DNA of 64,000 nucleotides from Prionace glauca (Eukaryota; Chordata; Chondrichthyes; Carcharhiniformes; Carcharhinidae): positions 2,272,859-2,336,858 of the forward strand of contig CM075760.1 of NCBI GenBank assembly GCA_037974335.1, given 5' to 3'. Numbering within the stretch: position 1 is the first letter of the stretch; each line of letters begins with the position of its first letter. Both the position numbers and the translations under genes were made by a program. This document shows positions 12,330-24,609 of this stretch, piece after piece. Below the pieces are notes generated by a model that searched no databases, was not told the DNA's origin, and worked only from the letters and a program-made list of their open reading frames with translations.

Positions 12330-12598
12330 TGGTAACAATGCGATGGAGGAGGATTTCCTCGAAAGTATAAAGATGGATTTCTCGAACAATAAGTCGAAGA
12401 ACCAACTCGAGAGCAGGCCATCGGAGGCTGGGTATTGTGTAACGAACTAGCAACCTTGTAGTTCGAGATCTTTGGAAAAGAGTGACCACAATATGGTAGA
12501 ACGCTTCATTAAAATGGCGAGCGGAATTGTTAATCCTGAGACTGGGTTCCTGAAATGAAGAAAAGCTAACATTTATGATTCGAGACACGCATTAGCTA
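12330..12598 (+). repeat. CR1 fragment between endonuclease and RT
   Basis: GATGGATTTCTCGAACAATA, GGCCATCGGAGGCTGGGTAT and GAGTGACCACAATATGGTAG match the CR1 stretch holding the endonuclease SDHN block. Degraded, short, and bounded by SINE pieces on both sides. Confidence 0.55.
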
Positions 12599-12600
12599 TC

Positions 12601-12685
12601 ATAGAATCATAGAAACCCGATAGTGCAGAAAGAAGCAATCTGGCCCATCGAGTCTGTACCGACCACAATCGCACTCGGCCCTACC
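12601..12685 (-). repeat. SINE 3' tail, part of a split SINE
   Basis: Begins with ATAGAATCATAGAAACCC and GGCCCATCGAGTCTGTACC, the reverse of the SINE 3' tail. The sequence stops at GGCCCTACCC, and the continuation CCCCATATCCCTACACATTT resumes at about 17035 after two nested CR1 elements. Confidence 0.75.
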
Positions 12686-12686
12686 C

Positions 12687-13766
12687 TGCAGAGCCCCTGG
12701 CGATGATCTTTGCGTCGTCAATGGAGACGGGAGAGGTTCCGGAGGATTGGAGGATTGCGGATGTAGTCCCTATTTTCAAGAAAGGGAACAGAGATAGCCC
12801 GGGAAATTACCGCCCGGGAAATTACGAGCCTAGTTGAGTTCTTCGATAATGTGACTGAACACATTGACGAAGGAAGTGCCGTGGACGTAGTGTACATGGA
12901 CTTCAGCAAGGCGTTTGATAAGGTCCCCCATGCAAGACTTCTTGAGAAGGTGAGAGGGCATGGGACCCAAGGGCCTTTGGCCTTGTGGATCCAGAACTGG
13001 CTTGCCTGCAGAAGGCAGAGAGTGGTTGTGGATGGGTCTTTTTCGGAATGGAGGTCAGTCACCAGTGGGGTGCCCCAGGGATCTGTTCTGGGACTCTTGT
13101 TGTTTGTCATTTTCATAAATGACCTGGATGAGGAAGTGGAGGGATGGGTTAGCAAGTTCGCTGATGACACGAAGGTCGGTGGTGTTGTGGAAGGTCTGGA
13201 AGGATGTCAAAAGTTGCAGCAGGACATAGATAGGATGCAGGAATGGGCGGAGAAGTGGCAGATGGACTTCAACGCGGATAAATGTGTAGTCGTCCATTTC
13301 GGCAGAACCAAGGGGATGAACGAGTACACTATCAAGGGCAGGAGTCTTAGTAGCGTTGAAGAGCAGAAGGATCTCGGGGTCCGGGTCCACAGGACTCTTA
13401 AATCGGCCTCGCAGGTGGAGGAGGTGGTCAAGAAGGCGTATGGTGTACTGGCCTTCATTAATCGAGGGATTGAGTTTAGGAGTCGGGAAGTAATGCTGCA
13501 ACTTTACAGGACCCTTGTCAGGCCTCATTTGGAGTACTGTGCGCAGTTCTGGTCGCCTCACTATAGGAAAGACGTAGAACCTATCGAAAGGGTGCAGAGG
13601 AGATTTACAAGGATGTTGCCTGGACTGGGAGGCATGCCTTATGAAGATAGCTTGAGGGAGCTGGGACTCTTTTCCCCAGAGAGGCGAAGGTTGAGAGGCG
13701 ACCTGATAGAAGTTTATAAAATGTTGAGAGGAATAGATAGGGTGGACTCTCAGAGGCTATTTAGAA
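12687..13766 (+). repeat. CR1 subfamily B, RT domain (left part of split copy)
   Basis: Translation gives GEVPEDWRIADVVPIFKKGN, then after an internal deletion near 12820 an open frame of about 305 codons: VDVVYMDFSKAFDKVPHARL, GVPQGSVLG, FADDTKVGG (catalytic ADD), EYCAQFWSPHYRKDVE and RRRLRGDLIEVYKMLRG. The frame runs into the CR1 A insertion at 13767, and the missing C-terminal part resumes at 16730. It is itself inserted in a SINE. Confidence 0.9.
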
Positions 13767-16730
13767 CATAGAACATAGAACATTACAGCGCAGAACAGGC
13801 CCTTCGGCCCACGATGTTGCGCCGACCAGTTACAAAACAATGACCCACTAGCCTAAACCAATCCCTTTTCATCCATAAACCTATCCACAGATCTTTTAAA
13901 CGCCCCCAAACTAGGTGCATTTACAACTGCAGCTGGCAGGGCATTCCAGTCCCTCACCACCCTCTGGGTAAAGAACCTACCCCTGACATCTGTCCTATAA
14001 CTACCCCCCCTTAATTTAAAATCGTGTCCCCTCGTGCTAGCTTTCTCCATCCTAGGAAAAAGGCTATCACTATCTACCCTGTCTAAAACTCTAATCATCT
14101 TATATGTTTCAATGAGATCCCCTCTTAGCCGCCTTCTTTCCAGCGAAAACAACCCCAAATCTCTCAATCTCTCCTCATAGGATCTCCCCTCCATACCAGG
14201 CAACATCCTGGTAAACCTCCTCTGCACCCTCTCCAAAGCCTCTACATCCTTCCTGTAATGTGGGGACCAGAACTGCACACAAAACTCCAAGTGCGGCCGC
14301 ACCAGAGATGTGTACAGTTGCATCATGACGCTGCGACTCCTAAATTCAATCCCCCTACCAATAAACGCCAAAACTCCGTATGCCTTCTTAACAACCTTAT
14401 CTACTTGATTCCCAACTTTCAGGGATCTATGTACTCATACACCTAGATCCCTCTGCTCCTCCACACTATTCAAAGTCCTCCCGTTAGCCCTATACTCAAC
14501 ACATCTGTTATTCCTACCGAAATGAATTACCTCACACTTCTCCACATTAAACTCCATCCGCCACCTCTCAGCCCAGCTCTGCAATCTTTCTAAGTCATCC
14601 TGCAAACTATGACACCCTTCCTCACAATCTACCACACCTCCGACTTTGGTGTCATCAGCAAACTTACTAATCCACCCAACTATACCCTCATCCAGATCAT
14701 TAATAAAAATTACAAACAGCAGTGGCCCCAAAACAGATCCCTGAGGCACACCACTTGTAACCGAACTCCATGACGAATATTTCCCATCAACCACCACTCT
14801 CTGTCTCCTATCTGCTAGCCAATTCCTGATCCAATTACCTAGATCACCCCCAATCCCATACATCTGCATTTTCTGCAGAAGCCTACCATGGTGAACCTTA
14901 TCAAACGCCTTGCTAAAATCCATATACACCACATCAACTGCCTTACCCCTATCCACCTCTTTGGTCACTTTCTCAAAGAACTCGATAAGGTTAGTAAGGC
15001 ATGACCTACCCGCTACAAAACCATGCTGACTGTCTCTAATCAACTCATTACTTTCCAAATAACTATAAATCCTGTCTCTAATAATCCTTTCCAAAACCTT
15101 ACCCACCACAGAAGTAAGACTCACCGGTCTATAATTCCCAGGGAAGTCCCTTCTCCCCTTCTTAAACAATGGGACAACATTTGCTGTCCTCCAATCTTCT
15201 GGTACTATACCAGAGACTAACGACGACCTGAAGATCAGAGCCAGAGGCTCCGCAATCACCCCTCTTGCCTCCCAAAGAATCCTAGGGTAAATCCCATCTG
15301 GACCAGGGGACTTATCTATTTTCAATCCCTCTAAAATATCCAGCACATCCCCCGTATCAACTGCAATACTATCTATTTCACACCCCTGCACCCCAGTGTC
15401 CTCCTCAGCTACATTCCTGTCCCCTTGCGTGAACACTAAAGAGAAATATTGGTTCAACGCCTCTCCAATCTCCTCCGGTTCCACACACAACTTCCCTCTA
15501 CTGTTTGTAACTGGCCCTAATCTTGTCCTAACCAACCTTCTGTTCTTGACATACCTGTAAAACGCCTTAGGGTTCTCCTTAATCCTATCAGCCAAAATCA
15601 TCTCATGCCCTCTTTTAGCCCTTTTTAACTCCCTCTTCAACTCCCTCCTAGCCAATCTAAAACTTTCTAATGCACTACCTGAGCCCTTAAGCCTCATCTG
15701 AACATAAGCCTCCTTTTTCTTCCTAACCAACGAATCAACTTTTTTGGTGCACCACGGTTCCCTGGGCCTACCAAATCCTCCTTGCCTGACAGGGATATAC
15801 TTATCACAGACCCGCAATAGCTGCTCCTTGAAAAATCTCCACATCTCGGATGTTCCCAGTCCCTGTAATCTCCCATTCCAACCAATGCTTCCTAATTCTC
15901 TCCTAATAGCCTCATAATTACCCTTCCCCCAGCTGAAACTACTGACCCGAGGTTCATGCCTATCCCTTTCCATCACTAAGGTGAACGTAATCGAATTGTG
16001 ATCACTATCCCCAAACTGTACACCAACTTCCAAGTCTCGCACCTGGTCTGGCTCATTACCGAGCACCAAATCCAATATAGCCTCACCTCTCGTCGGCCTA
16101 TCTACATACTGAGTCAAAAAACCTTCTTGCACACTTTGAACAAAAACTGACCCCTCTAACGAGCCAGAGCTGTAGCAATTCCAATCTACATGAGTAAAGT
16201 TAAAGTCCCCCATAACAATTACCCTATTACTTTCACTCCTAACAAGGATCGTCTCCGCAATCCTTTCCTCAACCTCTCTAGAACTTTTTGGAGGTCTATA
16301 AAAGACTCCCAACAGGGTGACCTCTCCTCTCCTATTTCTAATCTCCGCCCATACTACCTCAACAGACAAGTCCTCATCAAAGTTCCTCTCTGACACTGAG
16401 ATACAATCCTTGACCAATAATGCTACCCCACCCCCCTTCTATCTCCTTGTCTACTCCGATTAAAGCATTTGTACCCCGGGACCTGCAACATCCATTCCTG
16501 ACCCTGCTCTATCCAAGTCTCTGAAATGGCCACAACATCGAAGTCCCAGGTACTGGTCCACGCTGCAAGTTCATCCACCTTATTGCGAATACTCCTCGCA
16601 TTAAAGTATACACATTTCAAACCACATTCCAAACCCTGTTCCGCCCCTCCCCCGCAATGCCGTGCATTGCAGTCCCCATCTACGCCCCCCTCACTTTCAC
16701 CCCCTCTACTCAGGATCCCGCCCCCACTCC
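13767..16730 (-). repeat. CR1 subfamily A, nearly full-length ORF2 (nested)
   Basis: This LINE copy keeps almost the entire ORF2 in antisense. The N-terminal APE endonuclease starts near 16632 (CVYFNARSIRNKVDEL, AISETWI, then LLGVFYRPP, VIVMGDFNFTHVDW, FGDSDHNSITF). A linker follows, then the RT (DKSPGPDGIYPRILWE, NYRPVSLTSVVGKVLERI, QHGFVAGRSCLTNL, VDVVYMDFSKAFDKVHHGRL, GVPQGSVLG, FADDTKVGG), down to VDRFMDEKGLV at about 13853 and the ttctatg tail. I count one frameshift in a G-rich run near 16420 and one in-frame TGA at 14435-14437 where sister copies have Cys; otherwise it is open. ORF1 is not present. Such a lightly damaged copy implies recent activity of this subfamily. Confidence 0.92.
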
Positions 16731-17033
16731 CCGGATTGAAATGGTCGGTACGAGAGGATACAGATTTAAGGTGCGGGGAGGGAAGTACAGAGGTGATGTT
16801 AGGGGTAAGTTTTTCACTCAGAGGGTGGTGAGTGAATGGAATCGGCTGCCGTCATCGGTGGTGGAGGCGAACTCGCTGGGGTCTTTTAAAAGACTTCTGG
16901 ATGAGTATATGGGGTTTAATGGGATTGGGGGTTATAGATAGGTCTATAGATTGGTGGGGTTGATGTGATCGGCGCAAGTCGAGGGCCGAAGGGCCTGTTT
17001 GTGCTGTAATGTTCTATGTTCTATGTTCTATGT
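16731..17033 (+). repeat. CR1 subfamily B, 3' end (right part of split copy)
   Basis: Resumes the copy broken at 13766: CCGGATTGAAATGGTCGGTA matches 27674 onward. The frame reads RFKVRGGKYRGDVRGKFFTQ then LLDEYMGFNGIGGYR and stops, followed by the subfamily B tail (GATCGGCGCAAGTCGAGGGC, then repeated TTCTATG). Confidence 0.9.
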
Positions 17034-17034
17034 A

Positions 17035-17295
17035 CCCCCATATCCCTACACATTTACTCACTAATTCCTCTAACGATCACATCTCAAAACACGAAAGGGC
17101 AATTTTAGCATGGCCAACCAATCTAACCTGCAGATCTTTGGACTGCGGGAGGAAATCGGAGCACCCAGAGGAAACCCACGCAGACACAAGGAGAATGTGC
17201 AAACTCCACACAGACAGTGACCCAAGTTGGCGATCAAACCCAGGTCACTGGAACTATGAAGCACTGTGTTAATCATTATGTCATCATGCCGGCTA
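17035..17295 (-). repeat. SINE body and head, continuation of split SINE
   Basis: Continues the SINE tail at 12601-12685: CATATCCCTACACATTTACT, then the core (TCTTTGGACTGCGGGAGGAA) and a decayed tRNA-like head ending near 17295. The junction with the CR1 B tail shows that the CR1 landed inside an existing SINE. Confidence 0.8.
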
Positions 17296-17299
17296 GGGT

Positions 17300-19191
17300 A
17301 AGCTTGCAAAGGATACTGAAGGGGTTCATTGTGGACAGGAAATAACAGATTCTAATGACACATGAATGACCTTCACCCACTGTACATCCCTCTCAGGCGT
17401 ATGAGGAAAACGGGGAAGATGGTCCAACCGTGGATAACAAGGGAAATCAGGGATAGCTTGAAAGTGAAAGAAAAGGCGTAATAATTGGCCAGCCAAAACA
17501 GCAAACCGGAGCACTGGGAGAACTTAAACATTCCGCAGAATGGGACAAGAGGATTAATTCAGAAGGGGAAAATACAAGAGGAGAGCATGCTTGCGGAAAA
17601 CATAAAAGCTGACTGCAATAGGTTCTATAGATATGCAAAGGGGGAAAAAATAGGCTGCTGGAGACAAAGGGTGGTTCCTGCATTAGAATCAAGTGAATTA
17701 ACAATGGGCAACAGAGAGATGACAGAACATCTGAACAAACACTTTGCAGGTGTATTAATTGTGGAGGACACAAAACAACTTCCATAAATTCTAAGGGAGA
17801 TGGCGTTTCGCATGAAGGAGGAGCTGGAGGAAATCGATATTAGTCAGCGAATTGTATTTTGGAATTTCCTGGAATTAAAACCCGAAAGATCCAGGGGCCT
17901 GATGTTCTGAATCTCAGAGAACTTATTGACGTGGCGCGAGAAATAGTGAATGCACTGGTGATCATTTTCCAGCATTCTATAGATTCTGGAAGAGTTCGAA
18001 TGGATTGAAGGGTAGTTAATGCAGCCTCAATTTTTCAAAGAGTTGGGAGAGAGAAAACGGGGAATTGTGATTTAGCCTGACATTGGCAGTAGGGAAAGTT
18101 CTGGCATCAGTTATTAAGGATGTAATAACTGAGGATTTGGAAAGCAGTGATAGGTTGCCTCCAAGTCGGCGTGGATTCACTAAAGGAAAATAGTGCTTAA
18201 CAAATCTTGTGTGTGTGTGTTTTTTTTAAGGTCGTGACTTACAGAATGTACTAAGCTGAACCAGTGGATGTTATGTATTCGGATTTCCAAAAGACATTAA
18301 CGAGGTCCCAAACAAGAGATTAGTGAGCAAAACCAAATCTCATGGTATTGGGGGTAATGTGGACAGAGAATTAGTTGCTAGACACAAAACAGAGAGTGGG
18401 AATAAACAGTTCTTTTTCAGAATGGCAGAATTGACTCATGCACCCCATAGTACAGCGCTGGGACCCCAACTATTTACAATATACACGAATGATTTGGACG
18501 AAGAAATTCAATGCAATATCTCCAAATTTGCAGAATACTTCAAGCTTGGTGACTATGTGTGTGCTATGAGGAGGATGGTAAGATGCTGCAGGGTGACTTG
18601 GGCAGGCTGACTGAGTGGATGAATGCAATATAATGTGGATGACTGTGAGGTTATTCAGTCTGGTGGCAAAAACTGGAAGGAAGATTATTATCTGAATGCT
18701 GATAGTTTAGGAAAAAAAGGAAGTGCAGCACAACCTGGGTTTCACGGTAGAACAGTCGCTGAAGGTTTGCATGCAGGCACAACAGGAAGTGAGGAAAGCT
18801 AATGGCATGTTGGCCTTCATAGCAAGAGAATTTGAGTATAGGAGTAGGGATGACTTGCTGCAGTTATACAGAGCCTTAGGTAGGCAACATTTTGAGTATT
18901 GTGTGCAGTTTCGATCTCCTAGTCTGAGGAAGGGAGTCCAGCAAAGGTTCACCAGACCGATTCCACAAATGGCAGGACTGACATATGAAGAACATCTGGA
19001 TCAACTGGGCTTCTACTCATTGGAATTTAGAAGAATGAGAGGGGAGCTAATCAAAACGCATCAAATAAAATGGGACTGGGCAGGCTACATGCGGGAAGAA
19101 TGTTCCATGTTGGGAAGTCCAGAACTAGAGAACACAACCTCAGAAAAAAAGATATGGCATTCAGGGCAGAGATGAAGAAGAACATTTTCCA
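17300..19191 (+). repeat. Diverged CR1 copy, host of a nested CR1
   Basis: Broken plus-strand frames follow CR1 order: a linker region (NRFYRYAKGEKI, 17600s), an RT region with ALGPQLFTIYTNDLDEEIQ at about 18455 and KFAEYFKLGD where the ADD motif should be, then KANGMLAFIAREFEYRSRD, HFEYCVQFRSPSLRKG and EFRRMRGELIKTHQI. Interrupted at 19191 (AAGAACATTTTCC) and resumed at about 20045. Many stops and frame shifts make it an old copy. Confidence 0.8.
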
Positions 19192-20044
19192 TAGAGTCAT
19201 AGAGTGATAGAGTTTGAAGCATGGAATCAGGCCGTTTGACCCAACATGTCCATGCCTCCATTTTTTGAAACCATTAAACTAATTCCAATTGTGGGTGTTT
19301 GGCCCGTATTCCTCTATACCCATCTTACCCATGTAATGGTCTAAATGCTTTTTAAAAGACAAAATTGTTCCCGCCTCTACTACTACCTCTGGCAGCTTGT
19401 TCCAGACACTCATCATCCTCTGTGTGAAAAAAAATGCCCCTCTGCACACTTTTCACGTTAAACCTATGCCCTCGAGCTTTAGACTCCCAGATGTTTGGGA
19501 AAAGATGTTAACTATCTCGTTGATCTATGCGACTCATTATTTTATAGACATCTATAAGGTTACCCCACAGCCTCCTACGCTTCAGAGAAAAACTCCCAGT
19601 CTATCCAGCCTCTCCTTAAACTCAAACCATGAAGAACCAGTAGCATCCTAGTAAATCTTTCCGCACTCTTTCGAGTTTAATAATATTCTTTCTCTAATAG
19701 AGTGACTAGAACTGTACATAGTTCTCCAAGTGTGGCCTTACCAATGTCTTGTACAACTTCAACAAAAGTCCCAACTGCTGTTGTCAGTGTTCTGACCAAT
19801 GAAACCAAACATGTCGAATGTCTTCTTCATCACTCTGTCTACTTTCAAGAAGCTATGAACCTGGACCCTAAATCTCTTTGTTCTGTAACTCTATCCAATG
19901 CCCTACCATGAATGAATAAGTCCTGCCCTGGTTCAATCTACCAAAATGCATCACCTCGCATTTAACGAAATTAAATTCTGTCTGCCATTCATCAGCCCAC
20001 TGGCCCAATTGATCAAGATCCCATTGCAATCGGTGATTATTGGA
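19192..20044 (-). repeat. CR1-like LINE 3' part, nested and antisense
   Basis: Starts with ATAGAGTCATAGAGTGATAG, the reverse of a CR1-type tail, and runs through reversed C-terminal RT wording (AGCTTGTTCCAGACACTCAT, then GTGTGGCCTTACCAATGTCT) to about 20044. Same old subfamily as 110-590. Confidence 0.75.
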
Positions 20045-20140
20045 GATTATCTTTATTCAGAGTTATGAACCGGTGGAATTATCCACCACAGAACGCTATT
20101 GGGGTCAGTTTGTTAGAAATATTTTGTTTCCGTCTTCACG
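20045..20140 (+). repeat. Resumed 3' piece of the CR1 broken at 19191
   Basis: TTATTCAGAGTTATGAACCG, GGAATTATCCACCACAGAAC and TTTGTTAGAAATATTT continue the FF-QRVVNLWNSLP and SLNIF wording of the plus-strand CR1 that stops at 19191. Confidence 0.6.
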
Positions 20141-20144
20141 GAGG

Positions 20145-20243
20145 AACATAGAACATAGAACATAGAACATTACAGCGCAGAACAGGCCCTTTGGCCCACG
20201 ATGTTGCGCCGACCAGTTACAAAAACAATGACCCACTAGCCTA
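20145..20243 (-). repeat. CR1 subfamily A tail, left piece of a split copy
   Basis: GAACATTACAGCGCAGAACA to GACCCACTAGCCTATA is the reverse of the CR1 A 3' end. The next expected bases (CCAATCCCTTTTCGTCCATA) are found at 20588, after a separate inserted fragment. Confidence 0.85.
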
Positions 20244-20586
20244 TACGAAGATTATCAGAGGTTTAGATAAGGTGGACAGTGATAGCCTTTTTCCTCGGAT
20301 GGAGAAAGCTAGCACGAGGGGGCATGGCTTTAAATTAAGGGGCGGGGGGTAGCTACAGGACGGATGTCAGGGGTAGGTTCTTTACCCAGCGGGTGGTGAG
20401 GGATTGGAATGTCCTGCCTGCTGCAGTTGTAAATGCTCCTAGTTTGGGGGCGTTTAAGAGATCTGTAGATAGGTTTATGGATGAAAAGGGATTGGTATAG
20501 GCCAGTGGGTCATTGTGTTTGTAAATGGTCGGCGCAACATCGTGGGCCGAAGGGCCTGTTCTGCGCTGTAATGTTCTATGTTCTAT
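20244..20586 (+). repeat. CR1 subfamily A 3'-end fragment nested in CR1 A
   Basis: A 5'-truncated sense copy of about 340 bp (DSDSLFPRMEKASTRGHGFK wording, TQRVVRDWN, then the ATGTTCTATGTTCTAT tail) inserted into the antisense CR1 A. The bases CTATAC occur at both edges (20239 and 20583), consistent with a short target-site duplication. Confidence 0.8.
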
Positions 20587-22867
20587 ACCAATCCCTTTTC
20601 GTCCATAAACCTATCTACAGATCTCTTAAACGCCCCCAAACTAGGCGCATTTACAACTGCAGCAGGCAGGGCATTCCAATCCCTCACCACCCGCTGGGTA
20701 AAGAACCTACCCCTGACATCCGTCCTGTAGCTACCCCCCCCTCCCCTTAATTTAAAGCCATGCCCCCTCGTGCTAGCTTTCTCAATCCGAGGAAAAAGGC
20801 TATCACTGTCCAGCCTATCTAAACCTCTAATCATCTTATATGTTTCAATAAGATCCCCTCTTAGCCGCCTTCGTTCCAACGAAAACAACCCCAAATCCCT
20901 CAGTCTCTCCTCATAGGACCTCCCCACCATACCAGGCAACATCCTAGTAAACCTCCTCTGCACCCTCTCCAAAGCCTCCACATCCTTCCTGTAATGTGGG
21001 GACCAGAACTGTACACAGTACTCCAAGTGCGGCCGTACCAGAGTAGTGTACAGTTGCAAAATTACGCTGCGACTCTTAAATTCAATCCCCTTACCAATAA
21101 ATGCCAAGACACCGTACGCCTTCTTAACAACCTTATCTACTTGATTCTCAACTTTCAGGGATCTATGTACACATACACCTAGATCCCTCTGTTCATCCAC
21201 ACTATTCAAAGTCCGCCCGTTAGCCCTATACTCGACACATCTGTTGCTCCTACCGAAGTGAATTACCTCACACTTCTCCGCATTAAATTCCATCCGTCAC
21301 CTCTCGGCCCAGCTCTGCAAACTATCTAAGTCTCCCTGCAGTCTATGACACCCTTCCTCACAATCTACCACACCTCCGACTTTGGTGTCATCAGCAAATT
21401 TACTAATCCACCCAACTATACCCTCATCCAGATCATTAAAAATGATTACAAACAGCAGTGGCCCCAAAACAGATCCCTCTGAGGCACACCTCTCGTAACC
21501 GAACTCCATGATGAATATTTACCATCAACCACCACCCTCTGTCTCCTATCTAATAGCCAATTTCTGATCCAATGTCCGAGATTACCCACAATCCCATACA
21601 TCTGCATTTTCTGCAGAAGCCTACCATGGTGAACCTTATCGAACGCCTTACTAAAATCCATATATACCACATCAACTGCCTTGCCCCCATCCACCTCTTT
21701 GGTCATCTTATCAAAAAACTCAATAAGGTTAGTAAGGCACGACCTACCCGCTACAAAACCATGCTGACTATTTCTAATCAATTCATTACAGTCCAAATAA
21801 CTATAAATCCTATCCCTAATAATTTTTTCTAAAATCTTGCCCACAACAGAAGTAAGAATCACCGGTCTATAATTCCTGGCAAAGTCTCTGTTCCCCTTCT
21901 AAAACAATGGGACAACAATCGCTATCCTCCAATCCTCCGGGACTACACCAGAGACCAATGACGACCTGAAGATCAGAGCCATAGGCTCTGCAATCACCTC
22001 TCTAGCCTCCCAGAGAATCCTAGGATAGATCCCATCCGGACCAGGGGACTTATCTATTTTCAACCCCTCAAGAATATCCAGCACATCCCCCTTATCAACC
22101 GTAATACTGTCTATTTTACACCCCTGCAACCCAGTGTCCTCCTCAGCTATATTCATGTCCCCCTGCGTGAACACCGAAGAGAAATATTGGTTCAATGCTT
22201 CTCCAATCTCCTCCGGTTCCACACACAACTTCCCTCTGCTGTCTGCAACTGACCCTAATCTTGCCCTGACCAACCTTCTATTCTTGATATACCTATAGAA
22301 TGCCTTAGGATTCTCCTTAATCCTATCAGCCAAAGTCTTCTCATGTCCTCTTTTAGCCCTTCTTAATTCCCTTTTCAACTCCCTCCTAGCCAATCTAAAG
22401 CTTTCTAATGCACTACCTGAGCCCTCAAGCCTCATCCGAACATAAGCCTCCTTTTTCTTCCTAACCAACGAATCAACTTTTTTAGTACACCACGGTTCCC
22501 TAGCCCTACCAAATCCTCCTTGCCTGACAGGGACATACCTATCGCAGACCCACAGTACCTGTTCCTTGAAAAAATTCCACATTTCGGACGTTCCCAGTCC
22601 CTGTAATCTCCTAGTCCAACCTATGCTTCCTAATTCTCTCCTAATAGACTCATAATTACCCTTCCCCCAGCTAAAACTACTGACCCGAGGTTCATGTCTA
22701 TCCCTTTCCATCACTAAGGTGAACGTAACCGAATTGTGGTCACTATCGCCAAAGTGCACATCAACTTCCAAGTCTAGCACCTGGTCTGGCTCATTTCCCA
22801 GCACCAAATCCAATATAGCCTCACCTCTAGTTGGCCTATCTACATACTGAGTCAAGAAACCTTCCTG
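20587..22867 (-). repeat. CR1 subfamily A, endonuclease C-terminal part to RT end
   Basis: Minus-strand frames cover SDHNSVTF of the endonuclease, the linker, the RT (DKSPGPDGIYPRILWE, QHGFVAGRSCLTNL, VDVVYMDFSKAFDKVHHGRL, FADDTKVGG) and the C-terminus to VDRFMDEKGLV. Frame shifts occur near 21300, 21480 and 21890. The 5' part is cut off at 22867 in the endonuclease, where a sense CR1 C copy begins. Confidence 0.9.
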
Positions 22868-24600
22868 CACGCTTTGTACAAACTTTGTACAAAGGAGGAC
22901 GTGAATAATTTGCAGGGTGTTAGCGATGGAAAGGTGGTAGGACTGGAGGGTCTTAATGACATTACTGTTACTAGAGAGGCGGTGCTCGATAGACTGGAGG
23001 GGCTGATTGTGAACAAGTCTCCAGGACCGGATGGAATGCATCCGAGGGTTCTGAAAGAAATGGCGGAGGTTATAGTGGATGCATTGGTGGTTATTTTCCA
23101 GACGTCGCTGGATTCCGGGGAAGTGCCGGAAGATTGGAAAATGGCTAATGTTACGCCGTTGTTTAAGAAGGGTGCCAGGCAAAAGGCAGGGAATTATAGG
23201 CCGGTTAGTTTAACGTCTGTGGTAGGTGAAATGTTAGAATCCGTCATTAAAGAGGAAATTGCGAGGCATCTTGAGGGGAATTGCTTGATAGGGCAGACGC
23301 AGCACGGTTTCATTAAAGGGAAGTCGTGTCTGACAAATTTACTGGAGTTCTATGAGGATGTGTCTAGGGCGGTGGATAGAGGAAAGCCGGTGGATGTGGT
23401 CTTTCTAGATTTTCAGAAGGCGTTTGACAAGGTACCTCATAAGAGGTTGTTGCAGAAGGTCAGGGGACTTGGAGTTGGGGGTAGGGTGTTAGCGTGGATA
23501 GAGGATTGGTTGTCAAATAGGAGGCAGAGAGTGGGAGTCAACGGGTGCTATTCGGATTGACGGATGGTGACTAGTGGAGTGCCCCAGGGGTCGGTGCTGG
23601 GGCCTCAGCTTTTTACCATTTTTATAAATGATCTGGAGGAGGGAACCGAGTGTAGGGTATCGAAATTTGCGGATGACACCAAGATTGGGGGAACGGCAAA
23701 TTGTGCGGAGGGTGTGGAGAGTCTGCAGAAGGATCTAGATAGGCTGGGCGAATGGGCTAGGAAATGGCAAATGGAATTTAATGTTGGCAAGTGTGAGGTG
23801 GTCCACTTTGGAAGGAAGAATGGTAGGAAGGACTATTACTTACGTGGCGAAAAACTGCAGCAGGCGACGGTGCAGAGGGACCTCGGGGTCCTTGTGCATG
23901 AGTCGCAAAAACCCAGCTAGCAGGTGCAGCAGGTGGTCAGGAAGGCGAATGGGATGCTGGCCTTCATAGCAAAGGGGATTGAATATAAAAGTAGGGAGGT
24001 CTTGCTGCAGCTGTATAGGGCATTGGTGAGGCCGCAGCTGGAGTACTGTGTGCAGTTTTGGGCGCCGCATCTGCGCAAAGATATTTTGGCCTTGGAGGGA
24101 GTGCAGAGGAGGTTTACTAGGCTGATAACGGAGTTGAGGGGGTTGAGATATGAGGAGAGGCTGAATGAACTAGGCTTGTACTCGTTGGAGTTTAGAAGAA
24201 TGAGGGGAGATCTCATTGAGACGTATAAGATGATGAATGGGATGGATAGGATAGAGGTGGAGAGACTCTTCCCGCTCAAAAAAGACAGTAGGACTAGGGG
24301 GCACAGCCTCAAGATAAAGGAGGGGGGGCGTTTTAGAACGGAGTTGAGGAGGAACTTCTTCACTCAAAGGGTGGTGAATCTCTGGAATTCTCTGCCCGTT
24401 GAAGTGGTGGAGGCTGCCTCGCTAAATATTTTCAAGAAGCGGGTTGATGGGTTTTTGATAAGAGAGGGGATTAAGGGTTATGGGGAGAGGGCCGGAATGT
24501 GGAAATGAGCCACGACACACCAGCCATGATCTTATTGAATGGCGGGGCAGGCTCGAAGGGCCAGATGGCCTACACCTGCTCCTATTTCTTATGTTCTTAT
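22868..24600 (+). repeat. CR1 subfamily C, RT domain to 3' end
   Basis: 5'-truncated sense copy. Open frames read VNKSPGPDGMHPRVLKEMAE, NYRPVSLTSVVGEMLESVIK, QTQHGFIKGKSCLTNLLEFY, VDVVFLDFQKAFDKVPHKRL, SGVPQGSVLGPQLFTIFIND, FADDTKIGG (ADD present), EYCVQFWAPHLRKD and EFRRMRGDLIETYKMMNG. Only small breaks (about 23560 and 23920). The tail is CTCCTATTTCTTATGTTCTT, which defines subfamily C; tail relatives are at 48135 and 49095. Confidence 0.9.
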
Positions 24601-24609
24601 GGACTGGAC

